From positions 1-64,000 of the forward strand of contig CAYYPE010000011.1 of the NCBI GenBank assembly GCA_964473465.1: a stretch of 64,000 nt of DNA, in the 5' to 3' direction. Positions 54,618 to 64,000 of the stretch are shown one piece after another. Below the pieces are notes generated by a model. It saw nothing but the letters and a program-made list of their open reading frames with translations. It was not told the origin of the DNA and ran no database searches. This DNA is from CALHRB01 sp964473465 (lineage in GTDB: Bacteria; Bacteroidota; Ignavibacteria; Kapaibacteriales; UBA2268). Each line of letters starts with the position of its first letter. Positions within the stretch are counted from its first letter, which is position 1. A program made the position numbers and the translations under genes.

Positions 54618-56483
54618 ATGATTGAAAGGATTAGTCAAATTCCTGTACTTAGAATAATTATTCTTTGTACTATAGGCTATTTCATTTCAACATTATTAGC
54701 ATTACCATCCAAATATATTTTTTATATATTAATTTCCAGTTTGATTGTTGGAATAACGCTTTTATATTTTAAGCAAAATTTCCTTTCATTAATTATCATT
54801 TGTTTCTCGATTGGATTTTGGTTTGCCAATCAGATAGAAAACATAAAATCACCAGCACCAGATAAAATTATCGGCGAATTCCCGGCTATATTTGATGGAA
54901 AAATCTCAGAAATATTAAGATATGATTCAAACAAAGCAAGAATTATACTCAAAGGCAATATTGATACAAAATTTCTTCCTGAGATTAAAAGAACAAGTAT
55001 TCTGCTCAATATTTATGGTGATAAAACAGGTGAGTATAATCTTAAAAATGGATATGTCATAACGGCGAAACTCAATGCGAGATTACCATCTAAGAGAATT
55101 CTGAAAGAAGATTTTGATGAAGCTCTTTACTGTTCATCTCTGGGAGTTCAGTGGGTCGGCAGAGCCCGAATTCAGGATATTTCAATAGTTGATATACAGG
55201 AGGAAAATGATTTTTTTAAAGACATAAAAGAAAAAATAAGCAATAAAATTTCCATTCTTTTCAGGGATAATCCCGAAGCAGTTATTAATGCAATGATTCT
55301 TGGTGATAAATCCCTTATAAGCAATGAATTGAAGGAAGTTTTCTCATTATCGGGAACAGCCCATTTACTCGCTGTTAGTGGTTTGCATGTAGGAATTATA
55401 GCTTTTTTTATATTTTTTCTATTGTCTTTTATCAGGCAAAAATGGCTTAAATTTATTATATTTTCTGTTCTGACAATAAGCTATGTTATCATTTCAGGGA
55501 TGCATGAATCAGCTATCAGAGCAGGTTTTATGAGCATTCTTGTGGTTTTTCTTATTACAATTGAAAGACAAATATATCCATTAAATTTAATGTTATTTGT
55601 CTTTTTTATTCTTGTTATAATCAAACCTTCGTTTATCTATTCTGCTGGATTTCAGATGTCTTTTGCTGCTATAGGAGGGATTATCCTTTTTTTTAAAGCT
55701 ATAAAAAATTTTTTTGATAGATTAATTAAATCCGAAAATAAATTAATTAATAAAATTTTATCATCATTTGCCTTAACTATTTCTGCTTCGATTATTGTAT
55801 CACCAATTGTAGCCTACTATTTCGGTGTCTATTCAGTTGTTTCACCAATTTCAAATTTAGTAGTAGTTCCACTTATGAGTTTGTCATTGATATTCGGAGT
55901 AATATCTATTGCTTTGTCTTTTATCAACATACAAATCGCAGAAATATATGCTTTAACGACGACTTTCCTGTTGAATTTATCAGAAGAAATCAATAGGTTT
56001 TCAATTTCATTGCTATTTGCTTATTGGAAGAATCTCGAGAACTTTTGGATGATTGCATTACTTTCCCTGATTACGCTTTATCTTATTTCTTGCAGGAATA
56101 TAAAACAGTTCGTTTTCAGGTTAGTTGTTTCGGTATTAATTTTCTTATTTTCTTACTATTTAATATTGCCAGAGGCGGAGTTCAAAATAATTCCAAGAGA
56201 TAAATATGTCCTTTTGATATCAGATGATTTGTATCAGGAAAAAATTGTAATTATCATTGACAGAAAACCTCATCAGAAATATGCTTATGATTCCGGGTTG
56301 ACAAAATATATTAGGTCTTCCGACAAGGATTTTATTATTGCACATAATGGACTTGCAGGGTCTTCAATCATTGATAAAATAAAAAAAATTAAACATGTCA
56401 AAACGATAGAATTAAATAATCAGGATGTAAGATTGATTAAAAAAATACTAAACCTGAATGAACATATTCCCAAATTAATTTGA
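54618..56483 (+). CDS. comEC: ComEC/Rec2-family DNA-uptake channel, short form
   Basis: Inner-membrane protein, 621 residues, with N-terminal membrane segments, a DUF4131-like OB region (about 80-190) and the Competence domain (about 225-500) with the diagnostic AVSGLHVG (in GTAHLLAVSGLHVGII) and GMHESAIRAGFMS. It would pass single-stranded DNA in natural transformation. The final 110 residues carry no HxHxDH motif: the metallo-beta-lactamase-like nuclease domain of the long form is absent, as in many Bacteroidota. pgeF begins 7 bases after the stop. Confidence 0.9.
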   Translation: MIERISQIPVLRIIILCTIGYFISTLLALPSKYIFYILISSLIVGITLLYFKQNFLSLIIICFSIGFWFANQIENIKSPAPDKIIGEFPAIFDGKISEILRYDSNKARIILKGNIDTKFLPEIKRTSILLNIYGDKTGEYNLKNGYVITAKLNARLPSKRILKEDFDEALYCSSLGVQWVGRARIQDISIVDIQEENDFFKDIKEKISNKISILFRDNPEAVINAMILGDKSLISNELKEVFSLSGTAHLLAVSGLHVGIIAFFIFFLLSFIRQKWLKFIIFSVLTISYVIISGMHESAIRAGFMSILVVFLITIERQIYPLNLMLFVFFILVIIKPSFIYSAGFQMSFAAIGGIILFFKAIKNFFDRLIKSENKLINKILSSFALTISASIIVSPIVAYYFGVYSVVSPISNLVVVPLMSLSLIFGVISIALSFINIQIAEIYALTTTFLLNLSEEINRFSISLLFAYWKNLENFWMIALLSLITLYLISCRNIKQFVFRLVVSVLIFLFSYYLILPEAEFKIIPRDKYVLLISDDLYQEKIVIIIDRKPHQKYAYDSGLTKYIRSSDKDFIIAHNGLAGSSIIDKIKKIKHVKTIELNNQDVRLIKKILNLNEHIPKLI

Positions 56484-56490
56484 ATTGAAA

Positions 56491-57219
56491 ATGAACAGTG
56501 TTGAAATAATAAAACCAGATATATTTCCTGAAGACATAATAATTTCAGGTGTAACCAAAAGGAACCTTGAGTTATTTCCACCTCGGGGATTTACCCTAAG
56601 CCATGTCGGAATTTCAGAGGAAGAATTCAAAAAAAATCTGCTTGTATTTTCGAACTTTATCGGTGTTGAGGTTTCAAATCTTCGTTTCAATCACCAAATT
56701 CATAGCGACAGAATTGTTATTGCTGAATACACTCAAAAGATTGAAGCTGCAGATGCTTTAATTACAAACAAGAAGAATTTTGTCTTATTTGTGAAAATTG
56801 CTGACTGTGGAGGAGTTTTGATTTATGAACCTAATGTTCAATGTATTGCAGCAATTCACTCAGGTTGGAAAGGGTCAAAAGAAAATATTGTTGGAAAAAC
56901 TATAAAAATGCTACAAAAACAATATCAAGCCCAGCCATCTTCTATGATGGTATATTTATCACCGATGGCGTCAGCAAAAAATTACGAAGTCGGGGTCGAA
57001 TTCTTGCAATTCTTCCCATCGGAAGTTATTTATAAGATTGATAATAAACTTTATTATGATAATCAAAAGATGATACTTCATCAATTGAATGATGCTGGGG
57101 TTAAACCCGAAAACATAGAATGTTCAAATCTTTGCACAATTGATAATATTGATTTACATTCTTATAGAAGGGATAAAGAAAATTCTGGCAGGATGGCTGC
57201 TTTTATATGCATGAAATAG
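56491..57219 (+). CDS. pgeF: PgeF/YfiH-family (laccase-domain) peptidoglycan-editing or purine nucleoside enzyme
   Basis: 242 residues from the ATG at 56491; the TTG at 56485 adds only two residues. The conserved zinc site is intact: His in NHQIHSDR, Cys in KIADCGGVLI, His in AAIHSGWKGS. Proteins of this family were long called laccase-like; members have been shown to act as purine nucleoside phosphorylase/adenosine deaminase (FAMIN-like) or, in E. coli, to edit peptidoglycan by removing misplaced serine. Which applies here is unknown. The gene follows comEC by 7 bases in one transcript and converges with the penicillin-acylase gene. Confidence 0.88.
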   Translation: MNSVEIIKPDIFPEDIIISGVTKRNLELFPPRGFTLSHVGISEEEFKKNLLVFSNFIGVEVSNLRFNHQIHSDRIVIAEYTQKIEAADALITNKKNFVLFVKIADCGGVLIYEPNVQCIAAIHSGWKGSKENIVGKTIKMLQKQYQAQPSSMMVYLSPMASAKNYEVGVEFLQFFPSEVIYKIDNKLYYDNQKMILHQLNDAGVKPENIECSNLCTIDNIDLHSYRRDKENSGRMAAFICMK

Positions 57220-57224
57220 AATAT

Positions 57225-59699
57225 TTATCTTGGTTTAAATAAAATTTTTAATATAAACTCCTTGTCTGGTTTGGGGTTTGTTCCTATTCTGATGAAACCT
57301 CCATTGAGCCAGAGTTGAACCTGATTAAGGAAGTTAGGACTGACAGGGTCGCCAGAGCTTCCACCGGGCAAAATAAAATAAATATAATTTTCTTCCATGT
57401 CTGTGATAAATCTCATCGAAGCCCCAAAATTGATATCCTTTGGATTTGAAATATTTCCAGAAAGTACGTTGATTGTGCTAAAATCGCCGCCTAATTGGAA
57501 AGGACCAATTTCAAGAGTTGGTTTCAAAAGCAAGTTACCGCTTAAAAAATGTTTTAAAATGAGCTGATGATTTTCTCCATACTTCCATAAATTTGGATTG
57601 TCGGAATCATAAAGTGCTTTCAATGCTTCTATGGCTTCATTATAACTAATCATTATTATTTGCTCTTTATTTTCGACAGGTTTTGTTCTCTTATCGTCAA
57701 ACCAATGCAAGGTCGAATCAGTTGCTCTTAATAATTCAAGAATTTTACCCGCAGGAAAGGCAGAAAATGAAGTGTAGTCATAAAAGAGATTTTCCTTTAG
57801 CTCATCAGAAAAAGTATTATAAATCACTTTTTCAAAAAATTTTGTATATATGCTGGCAGATGTGCTAATAGGTGAAAGAATAAGATCCCATTTTTTTAAT
57901 TTATTTAATCCTTCTTTTTCGGTTACATTAAGAAACTTATAATTTCTCTCGAGGTATGGAATTGTTAGCTCAAGAAATTCTTTGGCATAAAGAGATAGTA
58001 AATCCATTTGCATGATTTGAGCATCTCTTGCATAATATTCCTTGTGCTGAGTAAGTATTTCGCTTATTCTTTCAGCACGTTTATTCAATCCATAATAACT
58101 CGAGAAATAAGATAAATAATTAAAATCCATTTTGTTATTGGCTGCAACAACAAATTTATTTTGGGGGTTAAAATACGAAGGAACTGACTCGTTGGATAAT
58201 TCTGCTGACCATGTTTTTCCTTGCTTCCATCCTTCATTTATGAAAACTGGATTTGTTAAGTTTCTTGAAGGAAGTTTGACAGCTGATTTTAGACCATAAT
58301 TTCCCTGCTTATCTGCATAAGAGAAAATAATTCCAGGAGTAGCCCATAGTGACAATGCATTTTCAAATTCATTTTTATTTTTTGCCTTATTTACTAAATA
58401 CATAGCTTTGAATTCGTTACTTGGATATTGTCCTGTCCATGAAAATGAAATACAATTAGACCAGAAAAGGTTCTTTGGTTCAAATTTCGCATAAGCGTCA
58501 GAGATTACAGCAGATCTTTCTGTTTCCCTAAGGTAGTATTTCAAAGATTCCTCTCCTCTAATTTTAATAGTATCTTTAAGGTAGTTGAAAGCTTTTTTTA
58601 CTCCATTTAAATAATAATAGTCACTATCAGCTGAATCTACCATTTCAACAAAAAAATCACAATCATCAACCATTGATGATGTCATACCCCAAGAGATAAA
58701 ATCGTTTCGTCCAACCAGAACCAAAGGCATTCCGGGAATTGACATACCGGTAACATTAAAACTCGGGCAGGTAACATGAATTTGATACCAATATGAAGGA
58801 AGCCCAAGTTTCAAATGAGGGTCATTTGCCAGAATCAAATTATTGTTTATACTGTCAATTTTTCTTGTAACCCATGTATTGCTGCCCCCAGCTAATACCT
58901 CTTTGTTTAATATTTTATCTTTTTTCTTGAGTGTCAAAGAAATGTCAGACAGCAATTCAGCTAAATGCTTAGAAAATGATGTATTATTTGACTGATTGCT
59001 ATTCACTTTTTGGCTTTGATTAATTGTTTTAGCTATTGATGTATCATTATTCTTCAATATTTCAAAATTTGGAATCAATTCCTGAGCCTCTTTCATTCCA
59101 AGCCGTAATGCAATCTGGCTCATTGTTATATCCATAGAAAAAGCAACACTTTGTTCAAAAGCAAGAAATCTTTGAACAATAATCGAATGAATCGGTTCCC
59201 ATTTTTCGGGCACAAAGTTTAAGGTATTAAATTCGAGTGGTAATTTATTTTTGTTTTCTTCAATAAAATAATTAACACCTTCAGAATATGATTGAAGCAT
59301 TAGCCTTGTGTCTTTGTCCATCTGAGACCAAATTTTTTTAGCTATTTTTTTGAATTGCATTAAGCGATAAAACCTGTCAATATCGAGTTTATCAGGACCT
59401 AATAATTCAGCGAGAGAACCTTGTGAAATTCTTCGATACAATTCCATCTGCCAGAGACGGTCAAGAGCATGTTGATAGCCCATCATAAAAAAAACATCTC
59501 TCTCATTTTTGGCTATGATATGTGGAATTCCATATTGATTGGTATAGACTTTTATTGTATCTTTGATGTTACTTACCTTTTCTTCGATATAATCTGAGGG
59601 AAGGGATATATATGCTAATTTTATCGCAAAGAAAAAAAAGGCTGCAAATATAACAGCCAAACTTAGCAATAAAATCAGAAAACGTTTCAGCCTGAACAT
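57225..59699 (-). CDS. penicillin acylase-family (S45) N-terminal nucleophile hydrolase
   Basis: 824-residue precursor expected to self-cleave. An N-terminal hydrophobic helix (about 5-30) anchors or exports it. The alpha-chain part contains GIPHIIAKNERDVFFMMGYQHALDRLWQMEL (typical); the beta chain would start at Ser273 in LAGGSNTWV, the autocatalytic nucleophile. NDPHLKLGLPSYWYQ and GRNDFISWGMTSS follow as in acylases and quorum-quenching amidases. It removes acyl groups from amides (penicillins, acyl-homoserine lactones, or lipopeptides); the true substrate is unknown. It is the third gene of a reverse operon, 12 bases after the epimerase. Confidence 0.9.
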   Translation of the reverse strand: MFRLKRFLILLLSLAVIFAAFFFFAIKLAYISLPSDYIEEKVSNIKDTIKVYTNQYGIPHIIAKNERDVFFMMGYQHALDRLWQMELYRRISQGSLAELLGPDKLDIDRFYRLMQFKKIAKKIWSQMDKDTRLMLQSYSEGVNYFIEENKNKLPLEFNTLNFVPEKWEPIHSIIVQRFLAFEQSVAFSMDITMSQIALRLGMKEAQELIPNFEILKNNDTSIAKTINQSQKVNSNQSNNTSFSKHLAELLSDISLTLKKKDKILNKEVLAGGSNTWVTRKIDSINNNLILANDPHLKLGLPSYWYQIHVTCPSFNVTGMSIPGMPLVLVGRNDFISWGMTSSMVDDCDFFVEMVDSADSDYYYLNGVKKAFNYLKDTIKIRGEESLKYYLRETERSAVISDAYAKFEPKNLFWSNCISFSWTGQYPSNEFKAMYLVNKAKNKNEFENALSLWATPGIIFSYADKQGNYGLKSAVKLPSRNLTNPVFINEGWKQGKTWSAELSNESVPSYFNPQNKFVVAANNKMDFNYLSYFSSYYGLNKRAERISEILTQHKEYYARDAQIMQMDLLSLYAKEFLELTIPYLERNYKFLNVTEKEGLNKLKKWDLILSPISTSASIYTKFFEKVIYNTFSDELKENLFYDYTSFSAFPAGKILELLRATDSTLHWFDDKRTKPVENKEQIIMISYNEAIEALKALYDSDNPNLWKYGENHQLILKHFLSGNLLLKPTLEIGPFQLGGDFSTINVLSGNISNPKDINFGASMRFITDMEENYIYFILPGGSSGDPVSPNFLNQVQLWLNGGFIRIGTNPKPDKEFILKILFKPR

Positions 59700-59711
59700 A
59701 GAAAATTTAAT

Positions 59712-60707
59712 TTATTTAAGCCAATTATTTGCTTTATACCAATCTATTGTTTCTTTTAGACCATCCTCAAGAGGGATATTTGTTTTAAAATTAAAATCCT
59801 TTTGTGCCTTTTCGACTGAACAAATCCAATATTCCTGAATGAATTCCACAGCTTTTTCATAGTAGAAAATTGGTGGCTTTTTTGAAAATTTACCAAAGAA
59901 GCCCGATAAAAGACCTATGCCAAGAACAAGAAAATGTGGAATTTTTAATTTAAGAAGAAATTTTTTATTCAAATGTTTCTTCAAAATGTTCATAATCTGG
60001 TCCCAAGAATAAGCCTCTTCGGAGGCAAGAAAGTATATGTTACCGGTTGTTTTATTACTCTCCATAGCATCAGCTATTGCCTTAACCAGATCTGTCGAAT
60101 GAATTAAGTTAATATGATGGGGTTTAAAACCTATAAGAGTAACAAGACCTTTATTCACCATCTGAAAAATCTCAAGAATTGCGGGGTCTCTGGGTCCATA
60201 TACTGCCGAAGGTCTAAGAATAAGAATTGGAAAGTTCTCTTTTTTACTTAGAACATATTCTTCAGCAGCTTTTTTGCTACGAGCATAAGGGCTTAAAGGA
60301 TTAAAACCATCTTTTTCTCTTACAGGTTTATCAAAAGTACTGGCTGGTCCCGAAACAGTCTGGCTACTGATGAAAATAAACTTTTTAAGGTTAGGAGCAA
60401 GTTCAATAGCTATGTCCAAAAGATTTTTTGTTGCAGTAAAATTACTGTTCATAAAATCTTCTTCACTTTTAGCAGCTATGGCACCAGCGTTATGGATGAT
60501 ATAATCAACTCCATCAACGGCTTTCTTTATCTGTTCCAAATTATTGAAGGAAGTTTCGATAAGTTCAATAGGTTTATCCTTCAACCATTGCAAGTTACTG
60601 GTTTTTCGGATTGTGCATCGAACTTGATAGCCTCTTCTGAGTAATTCATCAGCAATATGACTTCCGATAAAGCCAGTAGAGCCAGTAACTAATACTTTTT
60701 GATTCAT
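59712..60707 (-). CDS. NAD-dependent epimerase/dehydratase (extended SDR)
   Basis: 331-residue Rossmann enzyme. VLVTGSTGFIGSHIADEL at the N-terminus is the NAD-binding GxxGxxG; YIIHNAGAIA and FIFISSQTVSGP are the next strands, and YARSKKAAEEY carries the catalytic YxxxK, with the Ser before it. It most resembles dihydroflavonol-reductase or nucleoside-diphosphate-sugar epimerase-like enzymes (RPSAVYGPRDPAILEIF). It follows the Fe-S reductase by 28 bases and precedes the acylase by 12, a single transcript. Substrate unknown. Confidence 0.9.
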   Translation of the reverse strand: MNQKVLVTGSTGFIGSHIADELLRRGYQVRCTIRKTSNLQWLKDKPIELIETSFNNLEQIKKAVDGVDYIIHNAGAIAAKSEEDFMNSNFTATKNLLDIAIELAPNLKKFIFISSQTVSGPASTFDKPVREKDGFNPLSPYARSKKAAEEYVLSKKENFPILILRPSAVYGPRDPAILEIFQMVNKGLVTLIGFKPHHINLIHSTDLVKAIADAMESNKTTGNIYFLASEEAYSWDQIMNILKKHLNKKFLLKLKIPHFLVLGIGLLSGFFGKFSKKPPIFYYEKAVEFIQEYWICSVEKAQKDFNFKTNIPLEDGLKETIDWYKANNWLK

Positions 60708-60735
60708 ACTTGAAAATCTAAATGTATTATAACAA

Positions 60736-62757
60736 TCATGAATTGGTTTGAACTTTTTCTAATAGAATTTCAGCGATATCTTTGACTTTAACTTCATCTA
60801 TCTTTTCTTTTGCCTTGACTCCGTCTGTTATCATTGTCATACAGAATGGGCAGTTAACAGCTATAGTATTCGGATTTGTGCTGAGCAATTCTTCGGTTCT
60901 TTCGATATTTACTCTTTTGCCTTGGGTTTCTTCCATAAACATTTGACCACCCCCAGCACCGCAGCATAAACCTTTGTCTTTTGAACGCTTTGGTTCCTTA
61001 ATGGGTTTATTGGAAACAGAACTAAGGATTTCCCTTGGCTCCTCATAAATATTATTATATCTACCAATATAACATGAATCGTGATAGACAATACTACTCT
61101 CGACATTTTCTAATGGCTTAAGCTTTAATTTGCCTTGAGCAATCAATTCTTTAAGAAATTCAGTATGATGTTTGACTTCGAAATTTCCTCCAAATAATGG
61201 ATACTCATTTTTCAGAGTATTATAGCAATGAGGGCAAAAAGTAACAATCTTGCGGACATTATACCTTTTCATAGTTTCAATGTTCGCTTTAACCAGCATA
61301 TCAGCTAAATACTCCTGTCCGGTTCTTCGGGCAACATCACCATTACATTGCTCTTCGGTTCCCAGAATAGCAAAATCAACATTAGCAATTTGCATCAATT
61401 TAGCAAAAGCTAAGGATATTTGCTTGGCTCTGTCGTCGAAACTTCCTGCACATCCAACCCAGAAAAGATACTCGAAATCAGGCTTTTCTGCTGCTGTTTG
61501 AACCCCTGTTCCCTGTGCCCAGTCAGCTCTTTCAGAAGCAGGAAATGCCCAAGGAGTCGCATTGTTTTCGAGATTGGTGAAAGCAGTTTGAAGAAGATTT
61601 GGAAAGTTAGCTTCCATCATTACTAAAGATCGCCTCATATCAACAATAGCAGGAACATGCTCTATCATAACAGGACATTCCTGCATGCAAGCCCCACAAG
61701 TTGTGCATTGCCATAAGGCTTCAATGTTTTCATACTCCCCGATGAATTTTTTATTCAGGATTTCTTCATCTTTTGCTTCAAGAGAGGGATTGTTATTATT
61801 TTTCTGTTTCAATAATATTGGCATTCTGCCAGTAGTTCTTTCCCTGACTTCAATAATTACATTTCTTGGACTAAGGACTTTTCCGGTCAGATTTGCCGGA
61901 CAAACGCTATCACAACGACCACAATGAGTGCAGGTGTAGGAATCAAAAATAGTTTTCCATGTGAAATCCTCAACATCAACAACTCCGAATTTTTCAATAC
62001 CTTCTTTTTCAAAATCAATCGGTTTCAATTTATTTGCTGGTTCGAGAGGAGCAAAAAACACATTCAAAACGGAAGTATAAACATGAAAATGTTTTGAATA
62101 TGGCAGATAGTTCATAAATGACAAAATAAAGATGATATGAACCCACCAGCTAACATTATATATATCAATTGCCGAGGAAAAACTGAAAAAGCTGCTGATA
62201 TAATGAGAAATTGGTCTTAAAGAAGTTATTCCCCCATGGAAGTGAAATTTCTCAATTGCTGCATTTTGAAATAATAGTGAAGAAACTATTATAAATATTG
62301 TAACTAACACAATGACAGCGTCCGTTTTCTCTTTGCCGTCTCCTTGCAATCTCTTCACCTTGAAAACGAATCTCCTTAGAAGTGCCCATATCACTGCAAA
62401 CATTATCAATACGCAGAAAATGTCAGTTGAAATTGTGATAGCAGTAAAAAATGGTCCAAGAAAGCTCCATGTGAATGTTCTGTCAAAACCCTGTATTATT
62501 GATTCTGAAGCTGAAAACAGCAAGACAAGAAAACCCCAGAATATTGCGGCGTGAATAGGACCAGCTATTTTGTCCCTGAAAATCTTTGATTGTCCTATTG
62601 CAACTTTCAGTGTTTTATTAATTCTTTCGAGAGGTCTGTCCCATCTGATTTCGGGCTGAGCTAATTTCAGGTATAAAAAAAATCTTCTAAGATTGTAAAA
62701 CAAAAAACCAAATGCAGTTATTAATATTATCAGAAAAATAATTGAATCAACTCTCAT
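60736..62757 (-). CDS. membrane-bound (Fe-S) reductase, HdrD/GlpC-like with CCG domains
   Basis: 673 residues. An N-terminal membrane domain (about five helices, 5-230) of the nitrate-reductase gamma/respiratory cytochrome b type is fused to a cytosolic ferredoxin domain with two [4Fe-4S] sites (Cys276/279/282/286 and Cys351/354/357/361), then two cysteine-rich CCG domains. In the first CCG domain the usual CCG reads CNG; the second is complete (CCGAGGG, CPFC). Such proteins pass electrons between a membrane quinone pool and a soluble partner, often an electron-transfer flavoprotein, which is not in this window. First gene of the operon. Confidence 0.9.
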   Translation of the reverse strand: MRVDSIIFLIILITAFGFLFYNLRRFFLYLKLAQPEIRWDRPLERINKTLKVAIGQSKIFRDKIAGPIHAAIFWGFLVLLFSASESIIQGFDRTFTWSFLGPFFTAITISTDIFCVLIMFAVIWALLRRFVFKVKRLQGDGKEKTDAVIVLVTIFIIVSSLLFQNAAIEKFHFHGGITSLRPISHYISSFFSFSSAIDIYNVSWWVHIIFILSFMNYLPYSKHFHVYTSVLNVFFAPLEPANKLKPIDFEKEGIEKFGVVDVEDFTWKTIFDSYTCTHCGRCDSVCPANLTGKVLSPRNVIIEVRERTTGRMPILLKQKNNNNPSLEAKDEEILNKKFIGEYENIEALWQCTTCGACMQECPVMIEHVPAIVDMRRSLVMMEANFPNLLQTAFTNLENNATPWAFPASERADWAQGTGVQTAAEKPDFEYLFWVGCAGSFDDRAKQISLAFAKLMQIANVDFAILGTEEQCNGDVARRTGQEYLADMLVKANIETMKRYNVRKIVTFCPHCYNTLKNEYPLFGGNFEVKHHTEFLKELIAQGKLKLKPLENVESSIVYHDSCYIGRYNNIYEEPREILSSVSNKPIKEPKRSKDKGLCCGAGGGQMFMEETQGKRVNIERTEELLSTNPNTIAVNCPFCMTMITDGVKAKEKIDEVKVKDIAEILLEKVQTNS

Positions 62758-63026
62758 AGTTTAAATCTTAAGTTAAACAAAATATAAAACCCTTTGTTTT
62801 ATTTTTCGAAAAAACAAAGTTAAAGCAAAACAAGTTAATTATTTCAAACAAGATAAGCAAAATTTATGTTCTTACTTTTTCAATGATGTTGTTTTTGGTT
62901 TACTAAAAGGCTCACTTCCTTTACTACTAATAAGTATTTAATTTTATTAAAAAAATAATTTTACAAATTGATTTTTATTTTTAATTTTGACTCATAAATA
63001 TTTCATTGTATAATTTTGGAGGAATA

Positions 63027-64000
63027 ATGAAACATTTTATCGCAATTCTCGCAATGGCTATCTTTTTATTCTTTGTAACCATAGTAAAAGCTGATGAAAT
63101 ATGGGATGACCTAAATCTTCCGGACGGGCTTAATGCTGATATAACAAGCATTGCTATTGATGCTCAGGAAATATTTCTCGGAACCAATGGTGCTGGTCTT
63201 TATTATTCCAATAATTATGGAAAATCATGGCAGCATCTTAGCCATAAATTATTAGATCAGGATATAATTCAAAATATCTACTTATCGCCAAATGGATTTA
63301 TATTTGTCATAGGACAAAGTCTTATTTACAGTTCTTCCAGAAAACAGATAAACTGGGAAGTGAATTATTTTTTCCAGCGCAATCAAGAGCTTATTAATTG
63401 CTCCGATATGAGCATCGAAGGTGATTTGGCTGTTGGTACAGATAATGGAATTTATAAATCCGATGCAATCCTTAATGGGACCCAATGGACCAGAATAACA
63501 GGCAATCTTGAAAAAATCAAGGTTACAAAAGTTAAGTTTGATGCTTTTTTGAATCCTTTTATCTGTGCCATCCGAAAAGAACAATACTCAATCTATGAAT
63601 ATTCAACCAGAAACTGGCAGGAAGTTATTGAAGGTATCAAAGAACAACCAAACGTTAATCAATTTACTTTTGATGAAGCTCAAAATTTTTTCGCTGTTAT
63701 AGGTAACAATATTTATCAATATAACTACAAGGCAAAGAACTGGTCATTATTCACACAAAGCGGGCAAAAGGTGATTAGAAAAATCAAATTCTCCAAAAGT
63801 AATTTGATTTCGATCTCTGATTTTGATATAAGAATTTATGATAAAGAAAAAAGAAAATGGTCAGATGAAAACCAGGATTTAATATTCGAAGATAGAATTA
63901 TTGACTTGTTAGTTGATGACGAAGATAAAATAATAGGTTTAACTAAATCAAAAATAAAGATTTCAAAATTTGATATTCCTGGAATAGTTGACTGGATTCT
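63027..64000 (+). CDS. exported propeller-like protein (3' end outside window)
   Basis: The ATG lies three bases after GGAGGA and starts a signal peptide (MKHFIAILAMAIFLFFVTIVKA). The frame stays open to the window end (324 codons). Repeats such as EIFLGTNGAGLYYSNNYGKSWQHL and LAVGTDNGIYKSDA...TQWTRIT resemble BNR/two-component-regulator or YCF48-type beta-propeller units. By analogy with its neighbours it may end in a T9SS sorting domain, which cannot be seen. The 269-base divergent gap upstream is AT-rich, with TAATTTTG at 62982-62989 as a possible -7 promoter element. Confidence 0.8.
   Translation, partial: MKHFIAILAMAIFLFFVTIVKADEIWDDLNLPDGLNADITSIAIDAQEIFLGTNGAGLYYSNNYGKSWQHLSHKLLDQDIIQNIYLSPNGFIFVIGQSLIYSSSRKQINWEVNYFFQRNQELINCSDMSIEGDLAVGTDNGIYKSDAILNGTQWTRITGNLEKIKVTKVKFDAFLNPFICAIRKEQYSIYEYSTRNWQEVIEGIKEQPNVNQFTFDEAQNFFAVIGNNIYQYNYKAKNWSLFTQSGQKVIRKIKFSKSNLISISDFDIRIYDKEKRKWSDENQDLIFEDRIIDLLVDDEDKIIGLTKSKIKISKFDIPGIVDWI

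Noticed and set aside
62986..63018. TTTG-N21-TAATTTTG promoter match at the start of the last gene
   Set aside because: Transcription would begin at the ATG and exclude the GGAGGA ribosome site, so it is probably chance; the element at 62982 is better placed.
63282..63584. 100-residue reverse frame near the right end
   Set aside because: Antisense to an open frame that has a signal peptide, a good ribosome site and propeller-like repeats.

Overview
The window is an AT-rich, densely packed bacterial chromosome segment; no gap between genes reaches 300 bases. It most likely comes from the Bacteroidota/Chlorobiota side of the FCB group, with an Ignavibacteria or Kapabacteria-like lineage as best guess. 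Reasons: seven or more exported proteins end in a type IX secretion (T9SS) type-A-like sorting domain; several carry ASH (choice-of-anchor D) beta-sandwich repeats; there are Omp28-like, IgGFc-binding-like and YCF48-like exported proteins; L33 is the zinc-free form; and some promoters fit the Bacteroidota pattern TTTG-N19-21-TAnnTTTG, best seen before rpmG. The lineage call is inference from gene content only. No tRNA, rRNA, CRISPR array, prophage or insertion sequence was seen.

Layout. 1-12.7 kb: 3' part of a STAND-type ATPase with helical repeats, leuS, tryptophanase (tnaA, reverse), an SLC13-type anion symporter, a short remnant of an MmeI-family restriction-modification gene, an aldehyde dehydrogenase, a C-terminal processing protease and corA. 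12.7-24 kb: a DnaA-box-like cluster, an exported barrel-like protein with an LRR protein, then reverse genes for an outer-membrane barrel, a 1335-aa T9SS cargo with IgGFc-like and ASH domains, an LptA/OstA-like protein, an M32 carboxypeptidase and a family 2 glycosyltransferase. 24-34.2 kb: MATE exporter, a YCF48-like T9SS cargo, an unrecognised 563-aa Rossmann-fold protein, a 1562-aa T9SS cargo and riboflavin synthase.

34.2-46.6 kb (reverse): three tandem exported proteins sharing one architecture (a GATase/flavodoxin-like domain, two ASH domains, a T9SS tail), the outermost also with an Omp28/thioredoxin-like CGPC domain; then anmK, an OPT oligopeptide transporter and an M20 dipeptidase (a plausible peptide or muropeptide salvage group), and a SnoaL-like lipoprotein. 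46.7-54.6 kb: a small unknown protein, rpmG, an OmpR-type response regulator overlapping a MazG-like hydrolase, an FG-GAP/T9SS protein, pfkA and glmS. 54.6-64 kb: a short ComEC and pgeF; a reverse operon of a membrane Fe-S reductase (HdrD/CCG type), an SDR epimerase and a penicillin-acylase-family hydrolase; and the 5' part of an exported propeller-like protein.

Most of the window is core metabolism and cell-envelope biology. The least explained items are the three-paralog exported cluster, the nuclease-only MmeI fragment, the phased DnaA-like boxes and the 563-aa Rossmann protein. I found no clear anti-phage or other novel multi-gene system.
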